Assembly: GCA_944389025.1 (NCBI GenBank)
Contig: CALXKU010000001.1
Coordinates: 1-64,000, forward strand
Origin: an uncultured Spirochaetaceae bacterium
GTDB lineage: Bacteria; Spirochaetota; Spirochaetia; Sphaerochaetales; Sphaerochaetaceae
Direction of reading: 5' to 3'
Length of the DNA: 64,000 nucleotides
Positions 17,188-27,586 of this stretch are shown one piece after another. Numbering within the stretch: position 1 is the first letter of the stretch; each line of letters begins with the position of its first letter. The translations under genes were made by a program, and so were the position numbers. The notes under the pieces were generated by a model that was given only the letters and a program-made list of their open reading frames with translations, ran no database searches and had not been told where the DNA came from.

Positions 17188-18616
17188 CTCTCTTTTCCTT
17201 TTTTATCGGCTGACTATAGCGGTCTTTGTTACCACCCTTTGGTGGAGCTGTTGGATATTCTGACGAGAAGCATGCCGTGCAGAATCCACGCTCACCGCTA
17301 TCGGTGAGTTTCACGACGCTTTCCACTGAAAGGAAATGGATGGAATCAACGTCGAGAATCCTCCTCATCTCCTCATCTGAATACTTATATGCGAAAAGGT
17401 TCTCGCTTGAATCTATGTCGGTGCCGAAATAGCAGGGGTAGAGGAACTTCGGAGCGGAGCTCATGAAATGCACCTCCTTCGCCCCTGCCTCCCGTAGCAG
17501 CTTTACAATCCTCTTGCTAGTCGTGCCTCTTACGATTGAGTCATCCACAAGTACCACCCGCTTGTTCTCGACAGCGGAGCGTACCGGTGAGAGTTTGATT
17601 CTGACACTGTTCTCCCTGTCCTTCTGGTCAGGGCTTATGAATGTGCGTCCGATATACTTGTTCTTGATAAGACCTATTCCGTATGGAATGCCGGATTGTC
17701 TTGAATATCCGAGTGCCGCCTCTATCCCCGAGTCCGGTACTCCTATTACGATATCCGCCTGAACCGGGCTCTCAAGGGCGAGGAATGCTCCGGCTCTTTG
17801 TCTAGCTTTCTGCACAGATGCCCCATCAATTATGCTGTCAGGACGGGCGAAATAGATGAACTCGAAGACGCAGAGACTCTTTTTCTCCCGCCTAGTATGG
17901 CTCTTATCCTCCGTTATCCTTCCGTCCTCATGCACTGTGATGATCTCTCCCGGCTCGACATCCCGGATGAAAGAGGCTCCCACAGCATCGAATGCGCAGC
18001 TCTCGCTTGAGAAAACGTAGCCTCCCTCATACTCTCCCATGCATAGCGGTCTGAACCCCCATGGGTCTCTTGCGGCTATGAGCTTTGTCGGACTCATCAC
18101 TAAAAGAGAAAAAGCACCTTTGATTTCATCCATCGTCTTAGAGACTGCCTCTTCAAGCGATGATGAGCTCAAACGGTGCTTCGTTATCGTATAGGCAATC
18201 ACCTCCGTGTCGCTCGTCGTATGGAATATTGAGCCTTTCCTTTCAAGCTCCTCCCTGAGCTCGGCATCGTTGGTGAGATTGCCGTTATGCGCGATTGCCA
18301 TCCTGCCTTTTAAGTGGTTGATCATCAGCGGCTGTGCATTAAGCCTCCGGTTTGCCCCGGTGGTGCTGTAGCGCACATGCCCGATTGCCCTCTCTCCTTC
18401 CGGCATGGATGAGATGATAGTAGGGGGAAAGACCTCGTTCACAAGCCCGGCATCCTTATGGAGCGAGATTACCCCGTCGGAGCTTATTGCGATTCCCGCA
18501 CCCTCCTGCCCTCTGTGCTGAAGGGCATAGAGAGCATAATACGCGTCATATGCGATCTTTTTCTTCTCTTTGAGTGCGATACCGAAAAGTCCGCACTCCT
18601 CATGGAGCTCATTCAT
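17165..18616 (-). CDS. purF: Amidophosphoribosyltransferase, Fe-S type
   Basis: 483-residue first committed enzyme of purine synthesis, making phosphoribosylamine from PRPP and glutamine. The glutaminase nucleophile is Cys8 in EECGLFGI, so a 7-residue propeptide must be removed, as in Bacillus-type enzymes. The PRPP-binding site is [14 protein letters not shown]. Cysteines at the places that hold a [4Fe-4S] cluster in the Bacillus enzyme are present ([23 protein letters not shown], and GFCTACFSS near the C-terminus). This makes oxygen-sensitive regulation likely, fitting an anaerobe. It overlaps purC by 8 bases. Confidence 0.95.
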   Translation of the reverse strand: MNELHEECGLFGIALKEKKKIAYDAYYALYALQHRGQEGAGIAISSDGVISLHKDAGLVNEVFPPTIISSMPEGERAIGHVRYSTTGANRRLNAQPLMINHLKGRMAIAHNGNLTNDAELREELERKGSIFHTTSDTEVIAYTITKHRLSSSSLEEAVSKTMDEIKGAFSLLVMSPTKLIAARDPWGFRPLCMGEYEGGYVFSSESCAFDAVGASFIRDVEPGEIITVHEDGRITEDKSHTRREKKSLCVFEFIYFARPDSIIDGASVQKARQRAGAFLALESPVQADIVIGVPDSGIEAALGYSRQSGIPYGIGLIKNKYIGRTFISPDQKDRENSVRIKLSPVRSAVENKRVVLVDDSIVRGTTSKRIVKLLREAGAKEVHFMSSAPKFLYPCYFGTDIDSSENLFAYKYSDEEMRRILDVDSIHFLSVESVVKLTDSGERGFCTACFSSEYPTAPPKGGNKDRYSQPIKKEKRDEQEQQK

Positions 18617-19322
18617 GCGTGAAAACGCGCCTGATCATCTCCTGGTATGCGCCCTCCACATCTCCAAGATCCCTTCTGAAACGGTCCTTGTCGAGCTTTT
18701 CCTTAGTCTTTGAATCCCAGAAACGGCATGTGTCGGGGCTTATCTCATCTGCTAGTACCAGCACCCCATCAGCCGTTATTCCGAACTCCAGTTTGAAATC
18801 TATGAGATCTATTCCGATTTCAGAGAAGAACTTCTTGAGATATTCGTTTGTCCTGAAAGCGTAATCTTTGATTTTTGAAAGGGTTGCCTCATCTGTCCAG
18901 CCCATAGCGAGAATATGGTAGTCGTTGACCATCGGATCTCCAAGCTCGTCATCCTTGTAGCAGAATTCCAGAACCGGGCATTTAAGCTCCGTCCCCTCCG
19001 GAGCTCCAAGACGTTTTGAGAGGCTTCCTGCGATCACGTTTCTAACAATAACTTCAAGTGGAACTATCTTAACTCTCTTCACAAGGGTGTCAGTAGGGGA
19101 GAGCTCCGAGATTAGATGGGTAGGAATGCCTGCCTCCTTCTCAAGGTGCTGCATCAGGTAGTTGGTCATGCGGTTGTTTATCTCTCCTTTTCCCCTGATA
19201 GTCCCTTTCTTAAGACCGTTGAACGCTGTGGCATCATCCTTGTAGGAAACGATGCATTCGTTAGCTCTGTCCGTTGCAAAGACCTTCTTCGCCTTTCCTT
19301 CATATAGCTGCTCTTTCTTCAT
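18609..19322 (-). CDS. purC: SAICAR synthetase
   Basis: 237-residue ATP-dependent ligase joining aspartate to carboxyaminoimidazole ribonucleotide. It opens with [10 protein letters not shown], the family's N-terminal signature, and has [14 protein letters not shown] and the SPDTCRFWD motif near residue 195-205. It starts 4 bases inside the end of purE (ATGA overlap), so the two are translationally coupled. Length is that of the short bacterial form. Confidence 0.95.
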   Translation of the reverse strand: MKKEQLYEGKAKKVFATDRANECIVSYKDDATAFNGLKKGTIRGKGEINNRMTNYLMQHLEKEAGIPTHLISELSPTDTLVKRVKIVPLEVIVRNVIAGSLSKRLGAPEGTELKCPVLEFCYKDDELGDPMVNDYHILAMGWTDEATLSKIKDYAFRTNEYLKKFFSEIGIDLIDFKLEFGITADGVLVLADEISPDTCRFWDSKTKEKLDKDRFRRDLGDVEGAYQEMIRRVFTHE

Positions 19323-19810
19323 CCCAAGCTCTCCTCAATACTCTTATCTGCTTCAAGAACGCTAAGACGCATTCTCTCTCTTTCCATCTTGATTCTATTC
19401 TTCAAATCATCATCGGAAAGTGCGATAATCTCAGCAGCAAAAAGCGCTGCGTTCTTCGCTCCGTTTATCGCCATGGATGCAACGGGGATCCCTGGTGGCA
19501 TCTGCACTGTTGATAAAAGCGCGTCAAGCCCTCCTAAATCAGATCCTTTTACCGGTATGCCGATGACTGGAATAGTTGTGTTCGCTGCGATAACTCCACC
19601 AAGATGTGCCGCCTTACCTGCAATTGTAATTGCTGCCCCGTATCCATCTTCTTCCAGGGATTTTGCGAATGTTGTGGCTTCATCAGGTGTCCTATGCGCA
19701 CTAAGAACCCGTACCGTGTAAGGCACGGAGAGACTTTTAAGGGTCTCAACTGCAATCGCTGCGACTTCCTTATCGGAGGCGCTGCCCATTATGATTGCTA
19801 TCTTTTTCAA
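19319..19810 (-). CDS. purE: Phosphoribosylaminoimidazole carboxylase/mutase
   Basis: 163-residue PurE, opening [11 protein letters not shown] with SAHRTPD near residue 40. It is the first gene of the operon. The start codon is TTG at 19810, preceded by GTAGGAG at the right distance; no ATG is available upstream. PurK is absent from the operon. Class I PurE needs PurK, while class II PurE carboxylates AIR directly and is known from Treponema denticola. A class II role is therefore possible but not shown by the sequence alone. Confidence 0.93.
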   Translation of the reverse strand: MKKIAIIMGSASDKEVAAIAVETLKSLSVPYTVRVLSAHRTPDEATTFAKSLEEDGYGAAITIAGKAAHLGGVIAANTTIPVIGIPVKGSDLGGLDALLSTVQMPPGIPVASMAINGAKNAALFAAEIIALSDDDLKNRIKMERERMRLSVLEADKSIEESLG

Positions 19811-19996
19811 TGCGGACTCCTACGAAAATATTAGTCAGACGAAAAACAATACAGTCCATAACATACACAAAAAGAAAAGAGCATTACAAGAGTAAAAGCG
19901 TTGCAGAAATGTTGTATTTAAGAAAATTGCAACAAAAGTTTACAAAATACTCTCCAACAGAGAATAAAAGATGCAACAAAAATGTTGAAAGTTGCA
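19811..19996 (-). promoter_or_regulatory. Upstream region of the purine operon with TGCAAC/GTTGCA repeats
   Basis: 186 bp between purE and the CRISPR trailer. It contains two inverted pairs: GTTGCA (19900-19905) with TGCAAC (19928-19933), and TGCAAC (19972-19977) with GTTGCA (19991-19996). A possible minus-strand promoter is TTGTAA with TAAATA about 19 bp apart in this stretch, but it is weak. No purine riboswitch or PurR-box match was recognised. The related sequence GCAACAAAATG also occurs before ygeW. Confidence 0.35.
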
Positions 19997-21613
19997 GTTT
20001 GTTATCTTAAAGCTAACACAGTTCCCAAACACAAGGAGGCTGACGAATGAGCCTTTTAAGTTTGAGATATCTTTAAACTAACACAGTTCCCAAACAGCGG
20101 CTTGTTAATGATGATTTGGGTCTTTGTTTGAGATATCTTTAAACTAACACAGTTCCCAAACATATAATCGACAGGATCCCAAGAGCCGTTCGTTTGAGAT
20201 ATCTTTAAACTAACACAGTTCCCAAACTAAGATGTTCGACTTACCTTTAATTGACGTGTTTGAGATATCTTTAAACTAACACAGTTCCCAAACTTCAGCA
20301 TTAGTTCCAAGCCATAACTTGACGTTTGAGATATCTTTAAACTAACACAGTTCCCAAACAATCGTGATATTGCAGATAAGAATCTTGCCGTTTGAGATAT
20401 CTTTAAACTAACACAGTTCCCAAACACCGTGAGTAGATGGTGTAGCGTTAGGAAAGTTTGAGATATCTTTAAACTAACACAGTTCCCAAACAGCGTGACG
20501 TGTTCGATTATCAGAAGCAGTGTTTGAGATATCTTTAAACTAACACAGTTCCCAAACGGCTGATGGTTATTTTCAGTACCTTGGTAAGTTTGAGATATCT
20601 TTAAACTAACACAGTTCCCAAACAGACAAACATACTCAATCTTAGTAAAATCAGTTTGAGATATCTTTAAACTAACACAGTTCCCAAACTTTCATCCGCT
20701 GAGGAATAGGCCATTTCTTGTTTGAGATATCTTTAAACTAACACAGTTCCCAAACGTACTTAATGCATGGAAAAGTTGACCTTGAGTTTGAGATATCTTT
20801 AAACTAACACAGTTCCCAAACTGCTATGGTTAATGATTTAACTAAAGATATGTTTGAGATATCTTTAAACTAACACAGTTCCCAAACGTATCAGGCACAA
20901 AATAGTTCTTATATGCAGTTTGAGATATCTTTAAACTAACACAGTTCCCAAACAATCAAATCATTATACTGCCCATAATCTCTGTTTGAGATATTTTTAA
21001 ACTAACACAGTTCCCAAACCGTAAGGATAAGACTGGTAAGCGTATTATTGTTTGAGATATCTTTAAACTAACACAGTTCCCAAACTATCAGAATCAACAT
21101 ACTCTCCAACATGATGTTTGAGATATCTTTAAACTAACACAGTTCCCAAACACAAAGACCCTAATTTGATTAAGTACATATGTTTGAGATATCTTTAAAC
21201 TAACACAGTTCCCAAACTCCAGTTCTCAATACTGGTTTACAGCTTGGGTTTGAGATATCTTTAAACTAACACAGTTCCCAAACCATATTCGGGTCTTTTT
21301 CAACATCCTTAACGTTTGAGATATCTTTAAACTAACACAGTTCCCAAACTCAAGCAGAGAGATTCTATAGCTCGTGGTCGTTTGAGATATCTTTAAACTA
21401 ACACAGTTCCCAAACCATATCGTATATGACCACAAGCCAGTCATAGTTTGAGATATCTTTAAACTAACACAGTTCCCAAACAGAGGCTAAGGCATATGTG
21501 AGAGTTAAGAGGTTTGAGATATCTTTAAACTAACACAGTTCCCAAACAAAGGTGCTATAGCTTCTTTCATCGGTAGCGTTTGAGATATCTTTAAACTAAC
21601 ACAGTTCCCAAAC
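19997..21613 (-). CRISPR. Type II-A CRISPR array, 24 full repeats plus one degenerate repeat
   Basis: Full 36-bp repeats start every 66 bp from 20060 to 21578, giving 30-bp spacers. An imperfect 34-bp unit at 19997-20030 precedes a 29-bp spacer, giving 24 spacers in total. On the minus strand (crRNA sense) a repeat begins GTTTGGGAACTGTG and ends ATCTCAAAC, close to the Treponema denticola type II repeat. Direction is minus for three reasons: the decayed repeat marks the old trailer end at 19997, csn2 and the leader lie at the 21613 end, and the predicted tracrRNA anti-repeat pairs only with minus-sense repeats. Repeats are nearly identical; the one at 20984 carries a single C-to-T change (plus strand). 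Spacer targets were not searched. Confidence 0.98.
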
Positions 21614-21653
21614 CTCAAACAAGCTATTTTTTGTGTTTTTAGGTTATTTTGAG
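21614..21653 (-). promoter_or_regulatory. CRISPR leader end with TTTGAG anchor
   Basis: 40 bp of A/T-rich sequence between the csn2 stop and the first repeat. Read on the minus strand it ends GCTTGTTTGAG directly against the first repeat. Type II-A systems use a leader-anchoring ATTTGAG at this exact place to direct Cas1-Cas2 integration, so six of seven bases match. No convincing separate promoter is seen; array transcription may start inside csn2 or read through from the cas operon. Confidence 0.6.
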
Positions 21654-22328
21654 CTAATCAAATATCTCGCATCCGTCGCTGTCTATAATTATCTTTGTAA
21701 GAGGTGAGTTTTCTACTGACGGATTCAAACTATCTATGAATATCAGATGATGTTTTTCAAGATTTGAATCTTCTATTAATTCGTTTATTTCTTTTGTTGT
21801 TAGAAAGGAAAAGGCATTAACAATTATGAAAATAGAGATATTACAAATATCATGAAGCAATTTCATTCTCTCTGATATTTTCTCTGTAATTGAATCATAT
21901 GATACTGCTGGTTTTATTCCCATCAGCTTTATCAAATTAGATATATCGAGCTCATCATAAGAGAGTGAATAGGGGAATTCTTCTGAAAGCTGAATGGCAT
22001 AATTTTCAATTTGTGTTTTGAGAATGGCTGTTTTTTCAAACATATTTTCTCCCGCCATGAAGTTTTTTAATAATGAATTAACTTTTGAGGTGACGCTTTT
22101 ATCTACAGTTTCAAAAGCAAGAACATTGCTTAATATGTCCATATTCTTACTTATATCAAGTTCAGAATTATTTTCTGACAAAACGAATGAGCCATCTTCT
22201 CCATCCGATTGTTTTATTAGATCGGAAATGTAAGTTCTCATGATTTCAGGATTTTCAATTACAACTAGAAAGTGCTTTCCTTCTTTAATTTCAAATACAT
22301 GTTCAAAGTTTGGATTGATCAGTCTCAT
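21654..22328 (-). CDS. csn2: CRISPR adaptation protein Csn2
   Basis: 224-residue Csn2, the subtype II-A marker. In known systems it forms a tetrameric ring around DNA ends and helps Cas1-Cas2 acquire spacers. Recognition rests on its size, its place between cas2 and the array, and the family-like pattern in HLIFIDSLNP and the IIVNAFSFLT segment. The start overlaps the cas2 stop by 4 bases. Sequence conservation in this family is low, so the call leans on context. Confidence 0.88.
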   Translation of the reverse strand: MRLINPNFEHVFEIKEGKHFLVVIENPEIMRTYISDLIKQSDGEDGSFVLSENNSELDISKNMDILSNVLAFETVDKSVTSKVNSLLKNFMAGENMFEKTAILKTQIENYAIQLSEEFPYSLSYDELDISNLIKLMGIKPAVSYDSITEKISERMKLLHDICNISIFIIVNAFSFLTTKEINELIEDSNLEKHHLIFIDSLNPSVENSPLTKIIIDSDGCEIFD

Positions 22329-22645
22329 AATACTACCAGCTTATCTGGAACTGTGATGAACTCACTTTTGAATTCTCCTGTTATGTACTCTATGTTTGCA
22401 TATTGTTTTTCCGTCACAATCATAAGCATCACGGAACCTTTTTCAGGTGCGTTCTTCTTTACATTCTCAATAACAGATTTTGCTGCCGTCGCATTGAGTG
22501 TGATTTTTGAATAAACGGATTCCTGCATCATGATGAAGCCGTTTTGTACGAGATGCTTTCGGAAATTCCTATATGTTTTCCTATCTGAAACCGTCAGCGT
22601 AGGCAAATCAAAAAATACGAACACTCTCATATATCTAAAACTCAT
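22325..22645 (-). CDS. cas2: CRISPR-associated endoribonuclease-like Cas2
   Basis: 106-residue Cas2 that bridges Cas1 dimers in the spacer-integration complex. MRVFVFFDLPT near the N-terminus carries the conserved Asp (residue 13 from the first Met). The annotated start overlaps cas1 by 11 bases; an internal ATG at 22630 (before RVFVFF) is an alternative that would remove the overlap. Tight overlaps on both sides support one cas9-cas1-cas2-csn2 transcript. Confidence 0.93.
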   Translation of the reverse strand: MSFRYMRVFVFFDLPTLTVSDRKTYRNFRKHLVQNGFIMMQESVYSKITLNATAAKSVIENVKKNAPEKGSVMLMIVTEKQYANIEYITGEFKSEFITVPDKLVVL

Positions 22646-23513
22646 ATTCGATAAACCGTATAAGAGAAGGATCTCTTTTTGTTAGAGAATCAAGGACACT
22701 CTTAACAAATATGCTCAATGAATTAAGAAGGCTTGTTCTCATACCTGAAATCCTGACATCAGAATTCACCAGGTTAACAATTTCCATTTTCCTATTGGAT
22801 GTTAGTTCTTCTTCTACTGGACATTTTGCTACAAAATTGTCTATTAAGGGACGAATAGGTTCCATTATATCGCAGCCGAGATTGAACTCGTTAAATCGAT
22901 TCTTATGAAATATACCAATCTGGGTGATATATCCATTCGCAACAATTTCTCTGTTTATAGCAGATAAGATTACCGAATAACCATAATTGAGTGCAGCATT
23001 GATGTAATTATCTTGTTCTCTGGAGAAATCCATTCCAAAGAGTGCATTGAAATAAACTTTTGCGGCATGCCCTTCTCTGTTTGTGACGTCTCCTTCCTCA
23101 ACTTCCATGATATATTCATATATTTTCTCAGAGCCTTTCTTGTCGAACTGTTCCAAGCACTTGCTTTGTCTGTATATTTTTTCTTTTATTATTGTTGCCC
23201 ATATTTCTGCTTTGATTTTTTCTGACCATTCTGTTTGATTCTCAATTTTCAGACTTGTATCATGGCTCCCATAATATGGTAGTAGCTGAGCTCCTGGATT
23301 CCTTTTTTCGTCGCAGAATATTATGCAGATCTTTTCTTCCCATAGTTTCTGTAAGAGGGCAGTAGTTAATGTGCATCCTGTGTTCTCAATAATAAGGACT
23401 GAGATGTCAGGAAGAAAAACCTTCCTGACATCATCTGTATAACGTATTACAAGGTAGCCTAATTTATACTCCAGCTTTGCTCTTGAAGATATTACAACCA
23501 CCCTCCAACTCAT
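22635..23513 (-). CDS. cas1: CRISPR integrase Cas1, type II
   Basis: 292-residue Cas1 of type II form. It inserts new spacers together with Cas2. The metal-binding triad is visible as Glu147 (NREGHAAKVYF), His203 (IFHKNRFNEF) and Glu218 (DIMEP). The start codon shares one base with the cas9 stop (TAATG), so translation is coupled. Nothing suggests damage, so adaptation should be functional. Confidence 0.96.
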   Translation of the reverse strand: MSWRVVVISSRAKLEYKLGYLVIRYTDDVRKVFLPDISVLIIENTGCTLTTALLQKLWEEKICIIFCDEKRNPGAQLLPYYGSHDTSLKIENQTEWSEKIKAEIWATIIKEKIYRQSKCLEQFDKKGSEKIYEYIMEVEEGDVTNREGHAAKVYFNALFGMDFSREQDNYINAALNYGYSVILSAINREIVANGYITQIGIFHKNRFNEFNLGCDIMEPIRPLIDNFVAKCPVEEELTSNRKMEIVNLVNSDVRISGMRTSLLNSLSIFVKSVLDSLTKRDPSLIRFIEYEF

Positions 23514-26500
23514 TATTTAATAACTACCTCCTCTGAGAATAATCCTGTTATACTTTGGTGGATTACTGAAAGCTTTTTCTTCGTTAGATCAACCTTTGAA
23601 GAAATCGTCAAAGTTCCAGTATTAGGTTTTCCCCCAATAAGACTCAAATCGCATAGCCCGTTATTCATGCTGAAATAAATAATCATGTTGCTGAGTACTT
23701 TGCACTGTTCTTCTAGTGAAAGGGATATGAATTTATCAAGTCCATCGTTTATTACCTTTGTCTGGCATCCGGGCCGTTTTAGATAGATATTCTGATTTGC
23801 TTTTCTGCCTAGCTCTTCATAGAGAAGTATATTCTTGTCTATGGTTATCTCATCATGAGTCTCAGAAAGTACGTAGTTCTTGTATTTCTGCTTTCTTTCA
23901 AGGAATTTATCTATTTTTTTAACATATCCTGTTAGTTCATTTGCTAGATAGAGTGGAACATTGTTTTTCAAAGTAATTTTGCTACCACCACTTGATTTCC
24001 CTGAAATTGCCAACAGAAATCCATCAACCTTAATTAAAGTGTTTGCCCTTAATTTTGCAAAAAGAATTCTAGGATTAGACATGTTTAGCGTTGTCTTACA
24101 GTATTCAATGAGCTTTTTCTCTTCTGAAAGACTTTCTGAATCAATAATACTAATAGGAATAAAAGTAGCAAAAGGCTTTTCTTTTTCTTCATGTCGAACA
24201 AGGGCGAAATAAGCTGTTGTCTGGCTGTTGTATCCACCATATTTATCAGTCCATGCCTTAACCGCAGCTTCCTCCCCAAATTCTTTAATTCTCTCTTGAA
24301 GAACTGGATTGCTCAGTTTCGCAGGTAGCACTCCCTGCTTGCTTCCAGCTTTTACAAGCATTAAGTCAAATAATTGTCCTTTCCTTGTAACAGGTTGTCT
24401 CGTGAACAGGATATTATTCTTTGCCAATACTTCTCTTACAAGAGAAATGGTTCCATCTTCTCCTGCCTCCCATGCCCCTTCCACGTTGTAATTAAATGGA
24501 TATGCTAGATTGTAGTATCCAGTATTTTTACCCATTCTAAAGAAGTTTGATGTGTATTTAACATCAAGAACGTTTCCCACTACGATATTAAGGTATGCAT
24601 CATGGGCGTGATGAAGACTATTCACAGAGCGGGACTTGTTTATTTTAAACTTGTCTCTGAATTTAGATACATTTCCGGCTTTGGAATAAACAATCTTTGT
24701 ATTATCTCCAAAATAACGTTTGAGAATATCGGCGGTTGCCTTAGTGCTTTGAGCCGTTTCTACGAGCTGTCTGGCTATGAATCCGCTAAGATCGCTTTCC
24801 GTGAGAGGAGTAGCTCTCATAAGACGCTCATATTTTGATTTTGAAATTAGTTCCTTATCTTTCAGCATTTTCCAGAAGGAAGCCATCTTTTGTCTTATAT
24901 CAGCCTTGATAGGGTAATCGTTTGTTTTTTCCCTATTGTATTCCGAGTAAACAAGAACCTTGTTGTTAAGGGAATCATCATCCGATTGTGAATATGGGTA
25001 GATATGATCAACATCAACAGCTGTTCCGATATCCCCTATGTCTATCGGACGACCAGAGTACATGCACTTACCACATTGTGTGAAATATAGGTAGAGCTTG
25101 TCCCGTTTTGCTATGTCGCTTTCTTCAAATGACTCAAGACTCCTTATAATTTCCTCTATGTCTGAAGGCAGTTCTTTCTTCTTGTTTTTCATTATTGAAA
25201 GAAGGGAGTTCTTTCTTGATTCTTTTCTCTCTCCGGCGTTCCCTTTTTCCCTCGCAACCTCAAGAAAAACTTTCTTAGGAGGTTTCCCCATTATTTTTAC
25301 AATCTCATCAACAATTCTGAGCGTTTGCCATATCTGCCGTTTTACAGAAGGTGAAACATACAGGTCATCAACATCATGGTAGTTGAGTTTATCAATCTTC
25401 TCATTATTACCAAGAGGTTCGGAGAATTCGTAATGATGGATAATCTCCATGAGGTTTTCATCTGTCTCCCATAACAGGGATACTATTGATTTGAACTCAT
25501 CAGTTCCTTTTATTTGTGTTGTTATTCCAGATAAGAACTTTTCTGAGAATCGTCCCCATCCTGAATACTTTAATCTTATTATGTTATTGATCTCATCATC
25601 GGAAAGAACTTCGGCATAGTGTTTGCATATTCTACTCTTTGCCATTCTTTTATCATCCCCGAACAGTGTGAGCCATTTAATTATTTCTTCCACGTCTGAG
25701 CGTTTTAACTTTCCGGTTTCAATATAATTTTTGAAATCAATATAAGAGGAAAGCGATGATTTGAAATCCCCGTCTATTCCGGTAATTTCAATATCATCGT
25801 TTTTAGAGAACCAGCCTTTAAAGATGAGGTATTTCTTCAGTTTTGCCTGTGTCACCTTTTTCTGCATACCAAAAAGTTCATGATAAATTTCGTGCTTTTT
25901 TCCTGTTTCTAGCTTTTGCCCGTTTATGCGTAGATTATTCAAATCATTAAGTACAAGATATTTGGAATAGAGAAGAGAATTCTTTGGAATCACGTCTTCT
26001 TTTGGAAGGTAGGTACACTTGCTTGTCATTCTTCTGATGAAACACTCTGCAGAAGCTTCAATATCGATTTTCTCTTTATAATTCCATGGAAGTATCTTCC
26101 CTTCTTCTTTCCGCACCATCCAGGAATTCTTATTGTTTGGATTACTTCCTAGAGGTCCAATATAATATGGGATTCTGAAACAGAAAACGCTAAGAAGCTT
26201 TTCTGATACGGTTAGCCCTGTCTCATCTTTCTCATTCAGGAAGGGAAGATAGTTTGAGGCTTTATTCAGTATCGCCTCTAGTTCCATCCTGTTTATCTGT
26301 TGGGGAACAGCTCCGTTTCGGAACGATATGAGTAGGGGAAGGAACGTACCATTTTCTATGGAATTCCTTATGGCACACACATCAGGATCCGATTCTTCTG
26401 CTTTAGATAATATCGACCTAATCTCTTTGTAGAAATCCTCCGTTGAGCATCTTTTCACTGCAACGTTCTTATTCCCATAATGTATCTTCCCTATATAATT

Positions 26501-27550
26501 GGAAAAACCGGTTTTCATATCCGAATGGAAGAACTTTCCGTATTCACTTTTTGAAAGATACTTTTTACATATCTTCTTAAGGAGATCTAAATCATTTCTA
26601 TTGTTTTCATATAATGCGACTTTTGCTTCAGAAAGAGTGGGATAGCCACTCATTACGAATGCGAGCAGAGACCAGTCATATAAGGATTTTGCAAGTTCAA
26701 TAAATTTGAATTGATCACTTTCAAGATTCGCTTCCAATTCAGGCAGTATCTGATCATCGTAGCTTGCACTCGAGAATTCAATATCTTTAAGATCTTTGTA
26801 TTCTGCATTGTCAAATAACTTTTCCGCCTTAACCTTGTTCCCAACAAGAAGCTTTATGATTTCCGTTTTCAGTTTGCTGTCATCGGTTCTTATGATTTTC
26901 GCAAGTTCTTCTTTTCGCTTTCCTTTTGATTTCTCTTGCAGTGCATTTTCAAGAGCAGAATGATCGGGAACAGAAAGTTCAGCGTCATATATATTTTGGA
27001 ACGTTTCTTTCATCTCATTTAGCACAGAGGAAAGATCCAGGGCAGCTTTTAGATTTTCTCCTGGAAAAAGGAAGTGTCCACGGTTTTTCATAATATGGCT
27101 TATAGCAAGATACACAAGTCTCACATCATGGTAGGCATTACTCGTCATCAGCTCTTTTCTTAAATGGAATATAGTCGGGTATTCCTTGAAAAAATCCTTG
27201 TCCTTGAATCCTTCATCATTGAAAAGGGAGTTTTTCTGTTTTTCGTTTTTATCTTCCGCATAAAGTGCACTATCATTTAACCTGAGAAAGAATGTTGGAT
27301 CAACTTTGTCTATTTCCTTATGAAAGAGTGACTGCGTGAGCTTTATGCGTTCTTTTCTTCTCTCAAGCCTTCTTCTGGCGCAGCGCTGTACACGCCTGCT
27401 TTCAGCGGTAAGTGCTTCATCAAACAGGTGAGAGCCCCACATTGACTTTCCATTGAATTTCAATATGTTGTAATCGGTATCTGTAACCGCAAAACCATCA
27501 GATTCCGTTCCACAATCAAGCCCAATGTAATAATCTTTCTCAAAATTCAC
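23513..27550 (-). CDS. cas9: CRISPR effector nuclease Cas9, type II-A
   Basis: About 1345 residues with all catalytic residues in place: RuvC-I Asp12 (YIGLDCGTE), an Arg-rich bridge helix (RRVQRCARRRLERRKERI), RuvC-II Glu764 (VFLEVAREKG), HNH His849 with Asn863 (DVDHIYPYSQ...LNNKVL), and RuvC-III LHHAHDAYLN (His983, Asp984). It should cut DNA matched by crRNA. The start is GTG at 27550, preceded by AGAGGAGG. A longer frame to 27622 would add 24 odd residues encoded across the tracrRNA anti-repeat and was rejected. It is first in the cas9-cas1-cas2-csn2 operon. The gene is visibly AT-richer than its neighbours, which suggests acquisition by transfer. Confidence 0.97.
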   Translation of the reverse strand: MNFEKDYYIGLDCGTESDGFAVTDTDYNILKFNGKSMWGSHLFDEALTAESRRVQRCARRRLERRKERIKLTQSLFHKEIDKVDPTFFLRLNDSALYAEDKNEKQKNSLFNDEGFKDKDFFKEYPTIFHLRKELMTSNAYHDVRLVYLAISHIMKNRGHFLFPGENLKAALDLSSVLNEMKETFQNIYDAELSVPDHSALENALQEKSKGKRKEELAKIIRTDDSKLKTEIIKLLVGNKVKAEKLFDNAEYKDLKDIEFSSASYDDQILPELEANLESDQFKFIELAKSLYDWSLLAFVMSGYPTLSEAKVALYENNRNDLDLLKKICKKYLSKSEYGKFFHSDMKTGFSNYIGKIHYGNKNVAVKRCSTEDFYKEIRSILSKAEESDPDVCAIRNSIENGTFLPLLISFRNGAVPQQINRMELEAILNKASNYLPFLNEKDETGLTVSEKLLSVFCFRIPYYIGPLGSNPNNKNSWMVRKEEGKILPWNYKEKIDIEASAECFIRRMTSKCTYLPKEDVIPKNSLLYSKYLVLNDLNNLRINGQKLETGKKHEIYHELFGMQKKVTQAKLKKYLIFKGWFSKNDDIEITGIDGDFKSSLSSYIDFKNYIETGKLKRSDVEEIIKWLTLFGDDKRMAKSRICKHYAEVLSDDEINNIIRLKYSGWGRFSEKFLSGITTQIKGTDEFKSIVSLLWETDENLMEIIHHYEFSEPLGNNEKIDKLNYHDVDDLYVSPSVKRQIWQTLRIVDEIVKIMGKPPKKVFLEVAREKGNAGERKESRKNSLLSIMKNKKKELPSDIEEIIRSLESFEESDIAKRDKLYLYFTQCGKCMYSGRPIDIGDIGTAVDVDHIYPYSQSDDDSLNNKVLVYSEYNREKTNDYPIKADIRQKMASFWKMLKDKELISKSKYERLMRATPLTESDLSGFIARQLVETAQSTKATADILKRYFGDNTKIVYSKAGNVSKFRDKFKINKSRSVNSLHHAHDAYLNIVVGNVLDVKYTSNFFRMGKNTGYYNLAYPFNYNVEGAWEAGEDGTISLVREVLAKNNILFTRQPVTRKGQLFDLMLVKAGSKQGVLPAKLSNPVLQERIKEFGEEAAVKAWTDKYGGYNSQTTAYFALVRHEEKEKPFATFIPISIIDSESLSEEKKLIEYCKTTLNMSNPRILFAKLRANTLIKVDGFLLAISGKSSGGSKITLKNNVPLYLANELTGYVKKIDKFLERKQKYKNYVLSETHDEITIDKNILLYEELGRKANQNIYLKRPGCQTKVINDGLDKFISLSLEEQCKVLSNMIIYFSMNNGLCDLSLIGGKPNTGTLTISSKVDLTKKKLSVIHQSITGLFSEEVVIK

Positions 27551-27551
27551 C

Positions 27552-27580
27552 TTGACATCCTCCTCTTTATGTTTTTCAAT
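27552..27580 (+). promoter_or_regulatory. Predicted tracrRNA promoter inside the cas9 translation start region
   Basis: TTGACA at 27552-27557 (a perfect -35 box), 17 bp, then TTCAAT at 27575-27580. The predicted start near 27587 is exactly where identity to the repeat begins. The promoter overlaps the antisense of the cas9 ribosome binding site and stands 1 base from its start codon. Confidence 0.65.
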
Positions 27581-27586
27581 AAAGTT

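Noticed and set aside
20227-21444. Open reading frames running through the CRISPR array on the minus strand
   Set aside because: They consist of repeated segments encoded by the 36-bp repeats and spacers; no ribosome binding site or family match.
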